NCBI GenBank assembly: GCA_022432975.1
Contig: CM039508.1
Coordinates: 46,527,646 to 46,591,645 of the forward strand
Direction: 5' to 3'
Origin: Begonia masoniana
Lineage: Eukaryota > Streptophyta > Magnoliopsida > Cucurbitales > Begoniaceae
Length of the DNA stretch: 64,000 bases
Under the pieces are notes generated by a model. It had not been told where the DNA came from, made no database searches, and saw nothing but the letters and a program-made list of their open reading frames with translations. Below, one piece after another: positions 1-11,947 of this stretch (its first letter is position 1; each line of letters starts with the position of its first letter). The translations under genes and the position numbers were made by a program.

Positions 1-1017
1 CCTGCAAATTTAAACTATTGAAATTATTGACAATTTATCAACTAAAATGACATTTACCAGCAGATTATGAAGAGAACAACAGAACAGGACCTCCAACCTC
101 CAGGATTTAAAGCGTTTCCGCAGCAAAAGCAACAACTAGCCACCATTATGAGGACTTGACTCATCATCAGAAACAAGAATGCTCCAACGCCAAATCTAGT
201 TGAGATATCTGAGTCATAAAGGCAATACGTGTAAGTTTTTTTTCTTTATCCGGGGTTATCGTGGCCTGCAAGAAGATATCGACAAGCAAAATCAGACTGT
301 GGAAAAATGTTTGTCAAACTCATACTACATAAAAAAAAAATAAACCGTCATCTTTTTACAAGAAAATCAAGTTCAAAGATTGATGTAAAACGAGATAGTT
401 ATTAAAATCTTTATGCTATTTTAATTTTTATCTTTTATTTCGGGCATATGTATAAGGTCTTAAGTTGTTGTTTGGGTCTAGTTTTGTCTAAGTGTCTAGT
501 GGACTTTAATCATAAAGCTTAGTTGTTACTTAATAATTGTTCAAGTGTCATATGGGTTTTAGCCAAAGTTTGTAAATAATTGTTCAAGTGTCTTATGAGT
601 TTTAGCCAAAGTTTGTAAGACCAAGCTGGAGACTAAAAATAGCTCCTTTGGTGGTCATTTTTAAATAGTTTTTTTTTAATATCAAGTTTTTGAAAAACTC
701 CTTGTAAAGAGCTTCTACTTCTCTCTTGATGAACTCTATGAAGAACCACAAGGCTACTCGGTGAGCCAATCCGCGCAAGCAAGTGCAGAGCTCTCGTTCA
801 TCTTTGTGGTACCTATCAAAGATGAGTGTTGACTGTTCTTCAAGTGTTGGTGAGTAATGTCCAATACTTGTTGATCGGTTTCATCTTCACTCTGGTGGTA
901 CCTATCCGACCATGAAGTTGGAATATCGTTCCATTGAGCACGAGTAGGTGTGTTCTTCGAGGAAGAGCATTTAAAGTTCTTGCTGCAAGTCATAGAATCA
1001 AGGATTTAATTGAAAAT
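1..1017. other. Unassigned non-coding stretch, possibly old LTR sequence
   Basis: No convincing gene is seen on either strand. The stretch has an LTR-like feel, with a TATA-like run around 630-645 and pyrimidine-rich patches, but no partner copy lies in the window. It ends at the catct target duplication of the next element, so before that insertion it was continuous with the sequence now starting at 9635. Confidence 0.4.
532..617. repeat. 43-bp tandem duplication, two units
   Basis: Two adjacent 43-bp units (532-574 and 575-617) differ at only two positions. Each contains ttcaagtgtc followed by gttttagccaaag. No function is apparent. Confidence 0.85.
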
Positions 1018-1245
1018 CATCTTGTAACGACCCTAATACTGTACCCAATATCCGTACCATATTTTATTTATTTTTTTTTAACCTAATATCTTTAATTAAA
1101 CTCTAGGCGGAACCTGAACCGAAATTGAACCAGAATCGAAATCGGAATTTAAATCTAAGTTTAAAACCATTTAAAACAAATATTAAAACTATTTAATAAA
1201 TCAAATAAGTTTGGGAGGCAAAATGGGCATTCTGCCCGATGAAAG

Positions 1246-1471
1246 TGAGCAGCGACCAGTCGCTGCTGCATGCAGCGACTGATCGCTGCATTCACTGCAG
1301 TGTGCAGCGATCAGTTGGTCGCTGCACTCTGAGTGCAGCGATCGCTCGGCGATCCCTTGTTTTTTTTTTTCTTTCTATTCCTTCTTTCTGCCTTTTCTTT
1401 ACCATTGCTCTCTGGAATTCCAGAGAGCATAAACTAAAAACACAACTCTCTGGAATCCGATTCCAGAGAGT
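1246..1471 (-). repeat. Palindrome cluster and paired hairpins in LTR
   Basis: About 105 bp consist of overlapping inverted repeats built from gcagcgac and gatcgctgc. They are followed by a 22-nt palindrome at 1407-1428 (gctctctggaa and its complement) and an imperfect hairpin at 1445-1471 with the same stem. The partner LTR has the same arrangement at 7346-7598, and a related solo LTR has it at 59411-59660 in the opposite order because it lies on the other strand. Confidence 0.8.
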
Positions 1472-2157
1472 AACACACGTCCTTTTTACCAATTTCTCAT
1501 CAATAACATAATCTACTTATAACTTAAACTCAGACCAACTTACAGCGGACTTTGTGAAATCCAACTGCGTGGATAGCTCTAAAAACCGAGCATATCCGTA
1601 ACACCCTAAAAACAATCAAAACATTTCTATATCGTTCAAATAAAGGCTTTAACAAAACATTTTACAATTCAGTTTATAAAACCTTGAAAACATCAATATG
1701 TAAACCTAACATCTACCAGAACCAAACATCCTATAATTTCTATACAGCCAACTATCCAAAAGCGTCCCAAAACCCTCAAAACTATACGTACTATCCCCAC
1801 GGGTCAGATGAGCCTCGACTGCGCAACACACCACCGCAAGCCATCCTCCGTCAACTGCTGTCACTCCTCAGGTGGAGGGACATCGCCCTCACCTGCCTCG
1901 ATGTCTAGGTCACCTACACCATACAATACACTATGAGATAAAAATCTAAGTAAGACTCGTAAATGCAAATGCTGTGCTATGGTATACTATGTCATGCTAT
2001 GCTATGCACTGTAGGTGTCACCGAGATCCTATCCCTCTAACCGGAGAGAACTCATCCAGCGGGTGGACTACTCTTTCCAGCTAGAGGAGGGGGGTACACG
2101 CTTACAACACGTACAGCCGTGCCTGAGCCCCACCTCGCGTGACCTGTAATCTGTATG

Positions 2158-2755
2158 CCTTTCGGCCTGTAAGCCTTTCAGCCGATAAACTGTAAGCCTT
2201 TCGGTAAGCCTTTCGGCCGATAAACTGTAAGCCTTTCGGCCGATAAACTGTAAGCCTTTCGGCCGATAAACTGTAAGCCTTTCGGCCGATAAACTGTAAG
2301 CCTTTCGGCCGATAAACTGTAAGCCTTTCGGCCGATAAACTGTAAGCCTTTCGGCCGATAAACTGTAAGCCTTTCGGCCGATAAACTGTAAGCCTTTCGG
2401 CCGATAAACTGTAAGCCTTTCGGCCGATAAACTGTAAGCCTTTCGGCCGATAAACTGTAAGCCTTTCGGCCGATAAACTGTAAGCCTTTCGGCCGATAAA
2501 CTGTAAGCCTTTCGGCCGATAAACTGTAAGCCTTTCGGCCGATAAACTGTAAGCCTTTCGGCCGATAAACTGTAAGCCTTTCGGCCGATAAACTGTAAGC
2601 CTTTCGGCCGATAAACTGTAAGCCTTTCGGCCGATAAACTGTAAGCCTTTCGGCCGATAAACTGTAAGCCTTTCGGCCGATAAACTGTAAGCCTTTCGGC
2701 CGATTTCGGCCGATAAACTGTAAGCCTTTCGGCCGGTAAACTGTAAGCCTTATGG
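2158..2755. repeat. 23-bp minisatellite, about 25 units
   Basis: A near-perfect tandem array of a 23-bp unit containing cctttcggccgataaa. Because 23 is not a multiple of three, three units make a 69-bp reading period, which creates a long meaningless minus-strand ORF with a 23-residue repeat. The partner LTR has only about three units (8280-8357), so the array expanded, or the other contracted, after insertion. Confidence 0.95.
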
Positions 2756-4028
2756 CCGTTTTCATTCTTTGCATTATCTTTATAACAATGTGCGGAAATT
2801 CATTTTCTATGCTTTTCTTAAAAACACGTGATGCATGAACAATTCTATATCTTAAAGCAAACAAACAATAATGTATACCATCAAGACTGTAATTCGTAAC
2901 CTATAACCTATAAACAACTAAACCTATCTACCCAACCAAAACAAATAAACATACGCATCTCCAAAATTCCTCGAGACGACATTCGACGTACGGTGTAGGC
3001 CAATCAGCCAGAGAAAATCACGAGAACTTACCTCGTGTCCAAAGCAGCTTAAGCTCCGTCCACGAGCGCTGTTTGTCTGAAGCAAAACACAATTTCGACG
3101 TTAAAACTAATTTAAGCTATTGATCGTCCAAATTTACAAAATCTTAACTAAGGAGACTTTCTAAAGTTCTAATCCCATCCACTGGGCTATTTATTTGAGC
3201 AACTCACGTTCGGCACCTCGAATTTTAATTTACGAGTTATTCCTAAAATCTCGAAAATCCCTAATTTTTAACATTTTCACGAATTGATTTAACTTCGTCC
3301 AATAACGTCGAATACGTGCAATATATACTTAATCACGGCTAACCTATTAATTACGAACCCTAATTCGCATTTTTAACGAAAGATTCTCGAAACCCTAATT
3401 GCCTAAAACGCCGTAAATATCAAAATAGAAGCTCTAAGATTGTAGGTTCATACCTAGAACGTCGATTGGAGGAGGAAGCGTGAAGAAAACGAGACGATCG
3501 GGAGAAAAAACGGAGGTCGGCGTCGAAGGGTTTGTCGCGGGCAGAGAGGAGATCGCGAGAAGGAAAAGAAGAAATGTTCTCTGGCGTGAAAATGAAGAAG
3601 GAAGAAAGAGTTTAAGGTTTTTAATAAAAATTTACTTTACAAATTACCGTTTTGCCCTTAACACTTAATTCTATTTTTGTTTCGTCATTCGGTTTGTTAA
3701 TCGTCCAACTATTCGGGTTCACCAAACCTCCTAATTTCACCAACAAGTCCAACTTATTATTTGGGATTTACTAAAACTGTTCATTCGCAATTTGGACTTC
3801 GTTTAATATTTTTACTAAAACGTCCTTCATATTATGAAAGGCTTAATTGCTCGGAATATAGTGTTTAATCTCCGAAAATTCCCATAATTTCCTTAAAATT
3901 CCTATTAATCGTTAGGACCGTAGTGACGCTTTCTTTTTGTAAAACGGACCTGATTTGACATATTTACAAATGTCATCTAATAATATAATAATAATATAAT
4001 ATACAAGTCCGTACAACCGGGTATTACA

Positions 4029-4046
4029 TTCTACCCTCCTTATTTA
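4029..4046 (-). other. Polypurine tract of the TR-GAG element
   Basis: On the minus strand the sequence aaataaggagggtagaa directly precedes the 3' LTR. It follows ttttgaggacaaaat, a spacing also seen in the Tekay element at 26810-26840 and in the coding-free element at 40640-40675. It is the expected plus-strand priming site. Confidence 0.85.
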
Positions 4047-5869
4047 AAATTTTGTCCTCAAAATTTGCCCTGGCTTATAGTCCTTGATATTAACGTCTCA
4101 TGTCTTACGTCCTTATACTTCGATTTATCATCTTTACTTACGGTTATTCTTCGTGGTCCTAGACCAAACCCTACTATATTCTCCAACATTGGCCCTAACT
4201 TCGTATTCCTTATTTTCGATTTGATCGTACACGTCCTCACTCACGTACTAAGCATAATCTAAATTCTTAAATCTCAATCAACTAACCCGATAACATATTT
4301 GTCACCTTAACACTTGCGCATGTACCAACTTTAGATTTTTAACTTAATCACTCGCAGATTAAATTTCTTCATAATACTAACTTCAAAATTTACTCTTTAT
4401 CAACGTCTTTCTTCCGCTGTCCCTTTTAGGTCAGAGTTATACCTATGCTTCCTAACGCCAGACAAATTGAATGCCTACAATTTCATCCAATTTCTGGGCT
4501 GTAACTCGTACCTCAACACAATTCTCTCGATCCTGTTCACAATCGGGATACACACCAACCGAATTTCTACATTAACTTCCTAATCGTAGTCCTCGTTTTC
4601 AGTTTACGCATCAAATCTTACCAGATCTCTATGTCTTAACCAAACGACCTCTAATTGTGTACTTGACACTTAACATCCAGAGCACGTATTGGTTTGCATT
4701 TAGTCACCCAAAACGTTAAACTCTCTCTCTCTCTCTCTTATTAATTGGTTTCTACTAAAGACTGTCTCTTATCCTCAATCCTCGAATTCACTTCAACTTC
4801 CCGACGTCATTTGGGTTGATTATCGTTCAAGGTCTCCTAACAACACCCAAGTTGCAATCTGAACTCCCCTCTATTTTAACTTCAGCTCCTCGAATTGAGT
4901 TCCTTTAGTTTCTATCTTTCTTAATCTCGTGTTTACCGAATATGTACCTAACCACTTTATGCACTCAAAACCTTCTCAAATTACTTACTCCAATGCTAAG
5001 TCTCAATTTACCCTACGACCTTACCCACCTATCGGGCATAACGATTTCTATATATATATTTATATAAATATCTGAGCTGTAAATTAAACTCGCGTATAAG
5101 TTCGTTGACCGTAACTTTAGTCACTATTACAACTTTTCTGGTTCATATTCCTCTAGTAATGCCCCCATAGAGCTTCTTCCTCAATAGTACTCAAATTGTA
5201 CACTTCCTCGGACACCTTGCAGGTCCTAATAAAATCCTCAACAAATTTCGCGTTGTTACATCTCGCAACTACCTTAATGAGTTCGCGTCCTTAATTCGAA
5301 TTTCCTCAAGTTTCCAATTTTTTTTTTTTTTCTTCGCTCCTTTTAGTCAAGTTCCAACTACTCTACTCGACAATCATTCTAAGTTTAACTCTTGAATTCT
5401 CTCTTAACCTAGACACTCTTAACTTCATACGAATCCCAAATATACGAGTTCTAAGGTACTTGATCTATTTAATCACACTCCAGGTATTGTAACAATCTAG
5501 GGTATCCCTTAATAGGTTTATATCTAACCTTCATCTTTCTTGATTAGTCGTATTTTTAATACTTCCGGGGGGGGGGGGGGGGGGGGGGGGGCGGTTGTCA
5601 ATTAGACAGAATCCCTACCTACTTAAAAACCATATTTTATAGGGTGTATTCCTCTAATTCTTTCTAAACCTTAAGTGCGGAAACTCCATTGATTAAATCA
5701 AAGAAATCTTACTAATGTATAATTATATTTCTATTTGGTCTTTATTGTCTTATATGTAGTCTACTGATTTCTCTCCGAGGTTCACCTAATAATCCCTCTT
5801 ACCCACCTTCTATTTTCTTACTTTTCTATTTCCCAGCCTATCGTTATCGTCATTATTATTGTTACCTAT
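4047..5869. other. Non-coding interior where pol would lie
   Basis: This 1.8-kb stretch lies where protease, reverse transcriptase, RNase H and integrase should be (minus strand), yet no open frame or conserved motif is visible. It holds a CT microsatellite (about 4722-4738), a T run (about 5318-5333) and a 25-base G run (5567-5591). It may be heavily decayed pol or unrelated filler; its origin cannot be told from the sequence alone. Confidence 0.6.
5567..5591. repeat. G homopolymer of 25 bases
   Basis: An uninterrupted run of 25 G (C on the element's coding strand) lies in the non-coding interior. Its exact length is unreliable in most assemblies. Confidence 0.8.
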
Positions 5870-6962
5870 TTAACATAAACATATTGTCATACAGGCAATT
5901 AAGACAGTACCTGTAATAAGGGAAGGTTGTGCTCCACCGTCGACGTCACCAGGCTCGATAAACGCAAATATCCTGGGCATAACTTTCCTCTGATCACCGC
6001 CTGACTGACCTTGACCCTGCTTCGGGCAGTCTTTAATAAAATGGCCTTGTTCTCCACACCAATAGCATACATTCTTGCCTAATCTGCACGGGCCACTGTG
6101 CCTGCTTCCCCTTTCCCCGGTCATTACCTCCCTCAAGAGGTCTCTTCACACCCCCTTGCTGCTGGGGCTGTGCACTAGGCTGCCAACCTCGGTTCAGTGA
6201 CTGAGGTCGAATCTCTCGGAAGAAGCCCTTAGATGGCTCCCTCGGTCTAGTAGAACTCTGCTCAACAGCCTCAATGTCGAGGGCTCTGGCCACTATCTCG
6301 TCATAGGATACGTCATGTACCCCAGATATCGTAAGGCGCATCCGGAACTCCTGGCTAAGTCCCTGTAAGAATCGGCGTACCTTATCCTCGTTAATGCTGA
6401 CCTGCCGTGGTGCAAATCGAGACAGCGCCTCAAATCTCCTAACGTACTCGGCAATAGAAGCAGTCTGCCGCAACTGCATAAACTCGACCATCTTCGCCTC
6501 ACGAACGGTATGGCTGAAATATTTATCGTAGAACAACTCTCTGAATCTCTCCCAGCCCATAATAGTCACATCGGTGGTCGTCTTGATGGAATCCCACCAA
6601 AACCGAGCGTCTAAGGCCAAATGATAGGTCACCAGTGCAACCTTCTCTCCATCCTCTATGCTAGCATACGCCAGCATGTCCTCCATAGTGCGAACCCACT
6701 CCTCGGCTGAAGAGGGATCCGTAGACTGTCTGTTAAAGATAGGGGGCTGGAGCTTCTGAAATCTCTCCATCCCACGGCTACCCAGTATAGCTGTCTCTCG
6801 AGCTCTAACGCCCTCTCGGTCAATCAAAGTACCCAGCTGTTGAGACTGTCTCTCCATCTGCTGAGCCTGTCGCTCCATATGCAGAGACTGCTGGGCAATA
6901 AAATCCTTGAGCGTGTCTATCGTATCGTCTCTGTCATCTCGATCGTTTCGTGGACGCACCAT
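5870..6962 (-). pseudogene. gag: Ty3/gypsy Gag, frameshifted before the zinc knuckle
   Basis: The structural polyprotein of the TR-GAG element starts at 6962 with MVRPRND. A Q/M/R-rich coiled region comes first (residues about 20-60). The retrotransposon Gag domain follows (about 75-230), with WWDSIKTTTD and the typical FYDKYF and LRQTAS segments. The first frame ends at 6033. The zinc knuckle CYWCGEQGHFIKDC (CX2CX4HX4C) is read in another frame (6136 to 5870), so a frameshift lies between about 6060 and 6135. After the knuckle only a short pre-protease tail (MPRIFAFIEPGD) remains and the protease DSG motif is missing. Gag would form the particle that packages element RNA. Apart from the shift the capsid domain is open for about 300 codons, better kept than the missing pol. 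Confidence 0.9.
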
Positions 6963-7106
6963 ATTTATAAAACTCCTATATAAAAGTTAAAACAAATATT
7001 CTAAGGAACTAGAAATCAAATAAAGCTATAAACATACTTACAGTTGATGAAGAATGTCTGCGTAGTGGCTGTGCAGTCGAGCAGTCTACAGAACCGATTT
7101 TAAAAC

Positions 7107-7124
7107 CCGGGGGCTCTGATACCA
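7107..7124 (-). other. Primer binding site, tRNA-iMet type
   Basis: On the minus strand tggtatcagagccccc lies four bases inside the 5' LTR (7129-9629). It matches the complement of the 3' end of plant initiator methionine tRNA and fixes the element's orientation. Confidence 0.9.
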
Positions 7125-7128
7125 TAAT

Positions 7129-9629
7129 TGTAACGACCCTAATACTGTACCCAATATCCGTACCATATTTTATTTATTTATTTTTTTAACCTAATATGTT
7201 TAATTAAACTCTAGACGGAACCTAAACTGAAATCGAACCAGAATCGAAATCGGAATTTAAATCTAAGTTTAAAACCATTTAAAACAAATATTAAAACTAT
7301 TTAATAAATCAAATAAGTTTGGGAGGGCAAAATGGGCATTCTGCCCGATGAAAGTGAGCAGCGACCAGTCGCTGCTGCATGCAGCGACTGATCGCTGCAT
7401 TCACTGCAGCGTGCAGCGATCGATCTCTGCACCACGCAGAGATCGATCGCTGCACACTGAGTGCAGCGATCGCTCGGCGATCCCTTGTTTTTTTTTTCTT
7501 TCTATTCCTTCTTTCTGCCTTTTCTTTACCATTGCTCTCTGGAATTCCAGAGAGCATAAACTAAAAACACAACTCTCTGGAATCCGATTCCAGAGAGTAA
7601 CACACGTCCTTTTTACCAATTTCTCATCAATAACATAATCTACTTATAACTTAAACTCAGACCAACTTACAGCGGACTTTGTGAAATCCAACTGCGTGGA
7701 TAGCTCTAAAAACCGAGCATATCCGTAACACCCTAAAAACAATCAAAACATTTCTATATCGTTCAAATAAAGGCTTTAACAAAACATTTTACAATTCAGT
7801 TTATAAAACCTTGAAAACATCAATATGTAAACCTAACATCTACCATAACCAAATATCCTATAATTTCTATACAGCCAACTATCCAAAAGCGTCCCAAAAC
7901 CCTCAAAACTATACGTACTATCCCCACAGGTCAGATGAGCCTCGACTGCGCAACACACCACCGCAAGCCATCCTCCGTCAACTGCCGTCACTCCTCAGGT
8001 GGAGGGACATCGTCCTCACCTGCCTCGATGTCTAGGTCACCTACACCATACAATACACTATGAGATAAAAATCTCAGTAAGACTCGTAAATGCAAATGTT
8101 GTGCAATGGTATACTATGTCATGCTATGCTATGCACTGTAGGTGTCACCGAGATCCTATCCCTCTAACCGGAGAGAACTCATCCAGCGGGCGAACTACTC
8201 TTTCCAGCTAGAGGAGGGGGGTACACGCTTACAACACGTACAGCCGTGCCTGAGCCCCACCTCGCGTGACCTGTAATCTGTATGCCTTTCGGCCTGTAAG
8301 CCTTTCGGCCGATAAACTGTAAGCCTTTCGGTCGATAAACTGTAAGCCTTTCGGCCGTTTTCATTCTTTGCATTATCTTTATAACAATGTGCGGAAATTC
8401 ATTTTCTATGCTTTTCTTTAAAACACGTGATGCATGAACAATTCTATATCTTAAAGCAAACAAACAATAATGTATACCATCAAGACTGTAATTCGTAACC
8501 TATAACCTATAAACAACTAAACCTATCTACCCAACCAAAACAAATAAACATACGCATCTCCAAAATTTCTCGAGACGACATTCGACGTACGGTGTAGGCC
8601 AATCAACCAGAGAAAATCACGAGAACTTACCTCGTGTCCAAAGCAGCTTAAGCTCCGTCCACGAGCGCTGTTTGTCTGAAGCAAAACACAATTTCGACGT
8701 TAAAACTAATTTAAGCTATTGATCGTCCAAATTTACAAAATCTTAACTAAGGAGACTTTCTAAAGTTCTAATCCCATTCACTGGGCTATTTATTCGAGCA
8801 ACTCACGTTCGGCACCTCGAATTTTAATTTACGAGTTATTCCTAAAATCTCGAAAATCCCTAATTTTTAAAATTATCACGAATTGATTTAACTTCGTCCA
8901 ATAACGTCGAATACGTGCAATATATACTTAATCACGGCTAACCTATTAATTACGAACCCTAATTCGCGTTTTTAACGAAAGATTCTCGAAACCCTAATTG
9001 CCTAAAACGCCGTAAATATCAAAATAGAAGCTCTAAGATTGTAGGTTCATACCTAGAACGTCGATTGGAGGAGGAAGCGTGAAGAAAACGAGATGATCGG
9101 GAGAGAAAACGGAGGTCGGCGTCGAAGGGTTTGTCGCGGGCAGAGAGGAGATCGCGAGAAGGAAAAGAAGAAATGTTCTCTGGCGTGAAAATGAAGAAGG
9201 AAGAAAGAGTTTAAGGTTTTTAATAAAAATTTACTTTACAAATTACCGTTTTGCCCTTAGCACTTAATTCTATTTTTGTTTCGTCATTCTGTTCGTTAAT
9301 CGTCCAACTATTCGGGTTCACCAAACCTCCTAATTTCACCAACAAGTCCAACTTATTATTTGGGATTTACTAAAACTGTTCATTCGCAATTTGGACTTCG
9401 TTTACTATTTTTACTAAAATGTCATTCATATTACGAAAAGCTTAATTGCTCGGAATATAGTGTTTAATCTCCGAAAATTCTCATAATTTCCTTAAAATTC
9501 CTATTAATCGTTAGGACCGTAGTGACTCTTTCTTTTTGTAAAACAGACCTGATTTGATATATTTACAAAAATGTCATCTAATAATATAATAATAATATAA
9601 TATACAAGTCCGTACAACCGGGTATTACA
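7129..9629 (-). repeat. 5' LTR (right) of the TR-GAG element
   Basis: This is a 2501-bp LTR closely matching 1023-4028 outside the minisatellite. The palindrome cluster at 7346-7476 differs in sequence from the left copy but stays self-complementary. The conserved hairpins are at 7534-7555 and 7572-7598. Only about three 23-bp minisatellite units are present (8280-8357). Confidence 0.93.
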
Positions 9630-9634
9630 CATCT

Positions 9635-10188
9635 CATCCTATTTTTCACCCCGCATTGCACTAGCTCACTCGGCGTTGTGTGTGTGCTACTGCCTTGGAG
9701 CCGCGCGCGTTCAATCCGTGTGCATCACGCCGCACCCCTGCCGTCCCATCCTGCGTCGTCCGCGCGCGTAATCTCGCCCATCCCTTCCCTACACTTACTA
9801 AAACTCCCACATTAGTCAACCCTCTCATATTGCCATGTCACACATCTTCAAGTCACAACTCTTCACGTCACACCTCTTCACGTCATATCCCTTCATGTCA
9901 CACTCTTCCACATCTCACCCCTTCATCTAAACCCTTAATCTCCCAACCTTATCCCTCCTCTCCTTTTGGGCCTATCACCTTTTCCCTCCAACTTCTAACC
10001 TATCCTCTCTATAAGTAGTTCCCTTTCCCTCTCCCCTATACTCCTTTTGTTTTTGCATCAAAGATGCATGTACTAAGACACATGAAACAACTATTGCTAG
10101 ATCTATTGAGGCTTGAGTTAAGTCTTTTATCCAAGAGCATCAATATGGAAGATGAGAAAACTTAATGATCAATTATTAACAATTTTCT
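9635..10188. other. Unassigned stretch with short imperfect repeats
   Basis: Continuous with 1-1017 before the TR-GAG insertion. Between about 9835 and 9915 an imperfect 15-16-bp motif like cttcacgtcacacct is repeated about five times. Beyond it the sequence is pyrimidine-rich with a TATA-like tataagtag near 10010. No gene is supported. Confidence 0.5.
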
Positions 10189-10486
10189 GTTATGAATATT
10201 ATTGAGAGGGGTAATGTTTTTATTATCTATTAGAGTTAATGGTAAATGAGAAATTAGAGAGAATAAATTGGTTAGCAGTTTGTTAAGATTTTGGGGGTTA
10301 TATATGTGGGGGGAGGTGAGTGATACGGGAGGAGAATATTGGGAAAGGGTGGAAGAGTGCAGAGGCTCTACAATTCTTCTGCAAGGGAGAGAGTGGAGGC
10401 TATAAAATTTCTCCACATTTGTAGGTGTGTGGTCCGTGTGCTCCTATTTTTGTCTTTGAGAAATCTGAATATTAGGATACCTATCA
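10189..10486 (+). repeat. 5' LTR of the Reina-like element
   Basis: A 298-bp LTR with TG...CA ends. It differs from the 3' copy at scattered positions, so the insertion is not recent. Confidence 0.9.
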
Positions 10487-10487
10487 T

Positions 10488-10500
10488 TGGTATCAAAGCG
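10488..10500 (+). other. Primer binding site, tRNA-Met type
   Basis: tggtatcaaagcg lies one base after the 5' LTR. It is a common variant of the plant tRNA-Met site. Confidence 0.85.
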
Positions 10501-10513
10501 TTGATCCTGGAGA

Positions 10514-11940
10514 ATGGCCGGCAAGAAAACAATTCAAGGAGAGAAAGGAAGACAAGGCACGGGTGATGCTGCAATGACTTGGATTCAGAACGATTTACGA
10601 CAGGAGTTGGATGTGATGAAGGAAAGTATCGGCCGAGTGCCGGAATTAAAGAGGAAAATGGCTTTGATGATGGCACAAATGGAGGCAATAGTGGAGGCAG
10701 TGCATACTGCACCACCGAACCAGTAGGATAAAGGGAAGAAAAAAATGAGCGATGAACTGGGACAATCCAGTTGTCCAGACGAATCGTCCTGGGCAAGAAG
10801 TGGAAAAGAAGAGTGGAAGGGGGAATACCTGCATCGGCGGATGGAGATGCCGATCTTCGCAGGATGTGATCCAGACGACTGGCTGTTTAGGGTGGAATGA
10901 TTCTTCGCATTTCAATCCCTCTCTAAGCCTGAGAAGCTCCCATGGGTGGTGGTGCATTTGGAGAGCGCCGCTCTGGCGTGGTTCCAATGGGAAGAGAGAC
11001 GCTGCCCGTTCCGCAGCTGGACTGACTTCCGGTAACTTCTGCTAGAACGATTTCGTGCATCGCTGGAGGGAACTCTAACGGAGAGATTTTTGCAACTAAG
11101 GCAGATAGAGTCGGTGAGGGAATACCACCAAAGGTTCGAGCGAGCCGCATCGCACTTCTCCGACCTATCGAAGCACATGCTGAAAGCATAATTCACGACC
11201 GGGTTGCGACCAGAGATTCCCGCGGAGCTTCTGGTTTTGAGACCGAACGGCATCGCCCAGATGATGCTCGTGGCGCAACGGGTGGAAGACAAGCTCTTAC
11301 TTTTGCAGAACAACGGGTCAGGTGCGGAAGAAATGGGCATGGGTCAGCCCACTTCCTTTCTACCAGCCCAGTCCCTTGTTGGACCGGGCCCTGGGGTGAA
11401 GGAAAATGAACCGCCCAAACCCAGTTGGGCGGTCCAGCCACGCCATCTCGGAGCGACGGCCTCAGCAACTTCAGCCCGAGCTGGATCGTCTTCTCCAGAG
11501 GCGTACGCACATCATTCGACCTTAGCGAGTCCTGTCCGGCCAGCGTTCACACAACAGAGCGAGAAGACAGGTCCAGCGAATCCATTCCAGCCGGCGTCGT
11601 CTTTCCAGTGATTGACAGAACAGAACTACTGACGAAGAGGGAAAAAGACCTGTGTTATCGCTGCGACGAACGTTTCTTCCTAGGGCATCGATTCAAGACC
11701 AAAGAATTGTTGGTAATGCTTTGTCAAGAGGGAGAGGGTGTGGCCGAGGAGTCACCGAACAGAGAAGAAGAGACACCGGGATTTGCTGCACCAACCGAGC
11801 TGCCGTCAGAGCTGCAGCAGTTTTCACTGAGGGATGCTCTGCACTTCCTGCAAGAACAGCCAAAGGGAAGGAAATTGCTTGGCGATAAGGCGGTTCAATT
11901 TTCCAATGCCACCTTGAAAACAAGGTGAAACTTTAGGCGG
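10514..11940 (+). pseudogene. gag: Decayed Ty3 Gag with remnant of the Pol C terminus
   Basis: Starts with MAGKKTIQGEKGRQG and a helical N-terminal region ending at a stop near 10724. The Gag core follows in other frames: MPIFAGCDPDDWLFRVE with a stop in place of the next residue (near 10898), then a capsid-like region containing HLESAALAWFQWEE (about 10960), LTERFLQLRQIESVREYHQ (about 11080), and TGLRPEIP near 11200. A finger-like motif, CYRCDERFFLGHR, is at about 11654. At least two stops and several frame changes make it non-functional. Reverse transcriptase and integrase are missing altogether. Confidence 0.8.
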
Positions 11941-11947
11941 CCGGTAT

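Larger units (their letters stand above)
1023..4028 (-). repeat. 3' LTR (left) of the TR-GAG element
   Basis: This is a 3006-bp LTR with TG...CA ends. It is 505 bp longer than its partner, which is almost exactly 22 extra units of the internal 23-bp minisatellite. It also carries clustered palindromes (about 1246-1352), two hairpins (1407-1428 and 1445-1471), and on the minus strand a predicted intron, donor gaggtaagttc at 3031 and acceptor ggtgtag at 1914. Confidence 0.93.
1023..9629 (-). mobile_element. Non-autonomous Ty3/gypsy element, gag only (TR-GAG type)
   Basis: Two long direct repeats (1023-4028 and 7129-9629) both begin tgtaacgaccc and end gggtattaca. They enclose 3.1 kb and are flanked by an identical 5-bp target duplication, catct, at 1018-1022 and 9630-9634. 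A primer binding site beside the right LTR and a polypurine tract beside the left LTR both read on the minus strand, so the right LTR is the 5' LTR. The interior codes only for Gag and breaks off near the start of the protease region. Reverse transcriptase, RNase H and integrase are absent. The Gag type and the long LTRs suggest the Tekay/Del chromovirus lineage. By inference it depends on pol from a related element. Confidence 0.92.

Noticed and set aside
2158..2755. Regular array that could suggest CRISPR
   Set aside because: Units are directly adjacent without spacers, and the window is plant nuclear DNA.
2178..2864. A 228-codon minus-strand frame with a perfect 23-residue repeat
   Set aside because: It is produced by the 23-bp minisatellite, which stays open only because the unit contains no stop in that frame. 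The other LTR of the same element lacks the array.
9680..10018. A 112-codon frame rich in serine and threonine
   Set aside because: It arises from the imperfect cttcacgtcac repeat and has no recognisable domain or start context.
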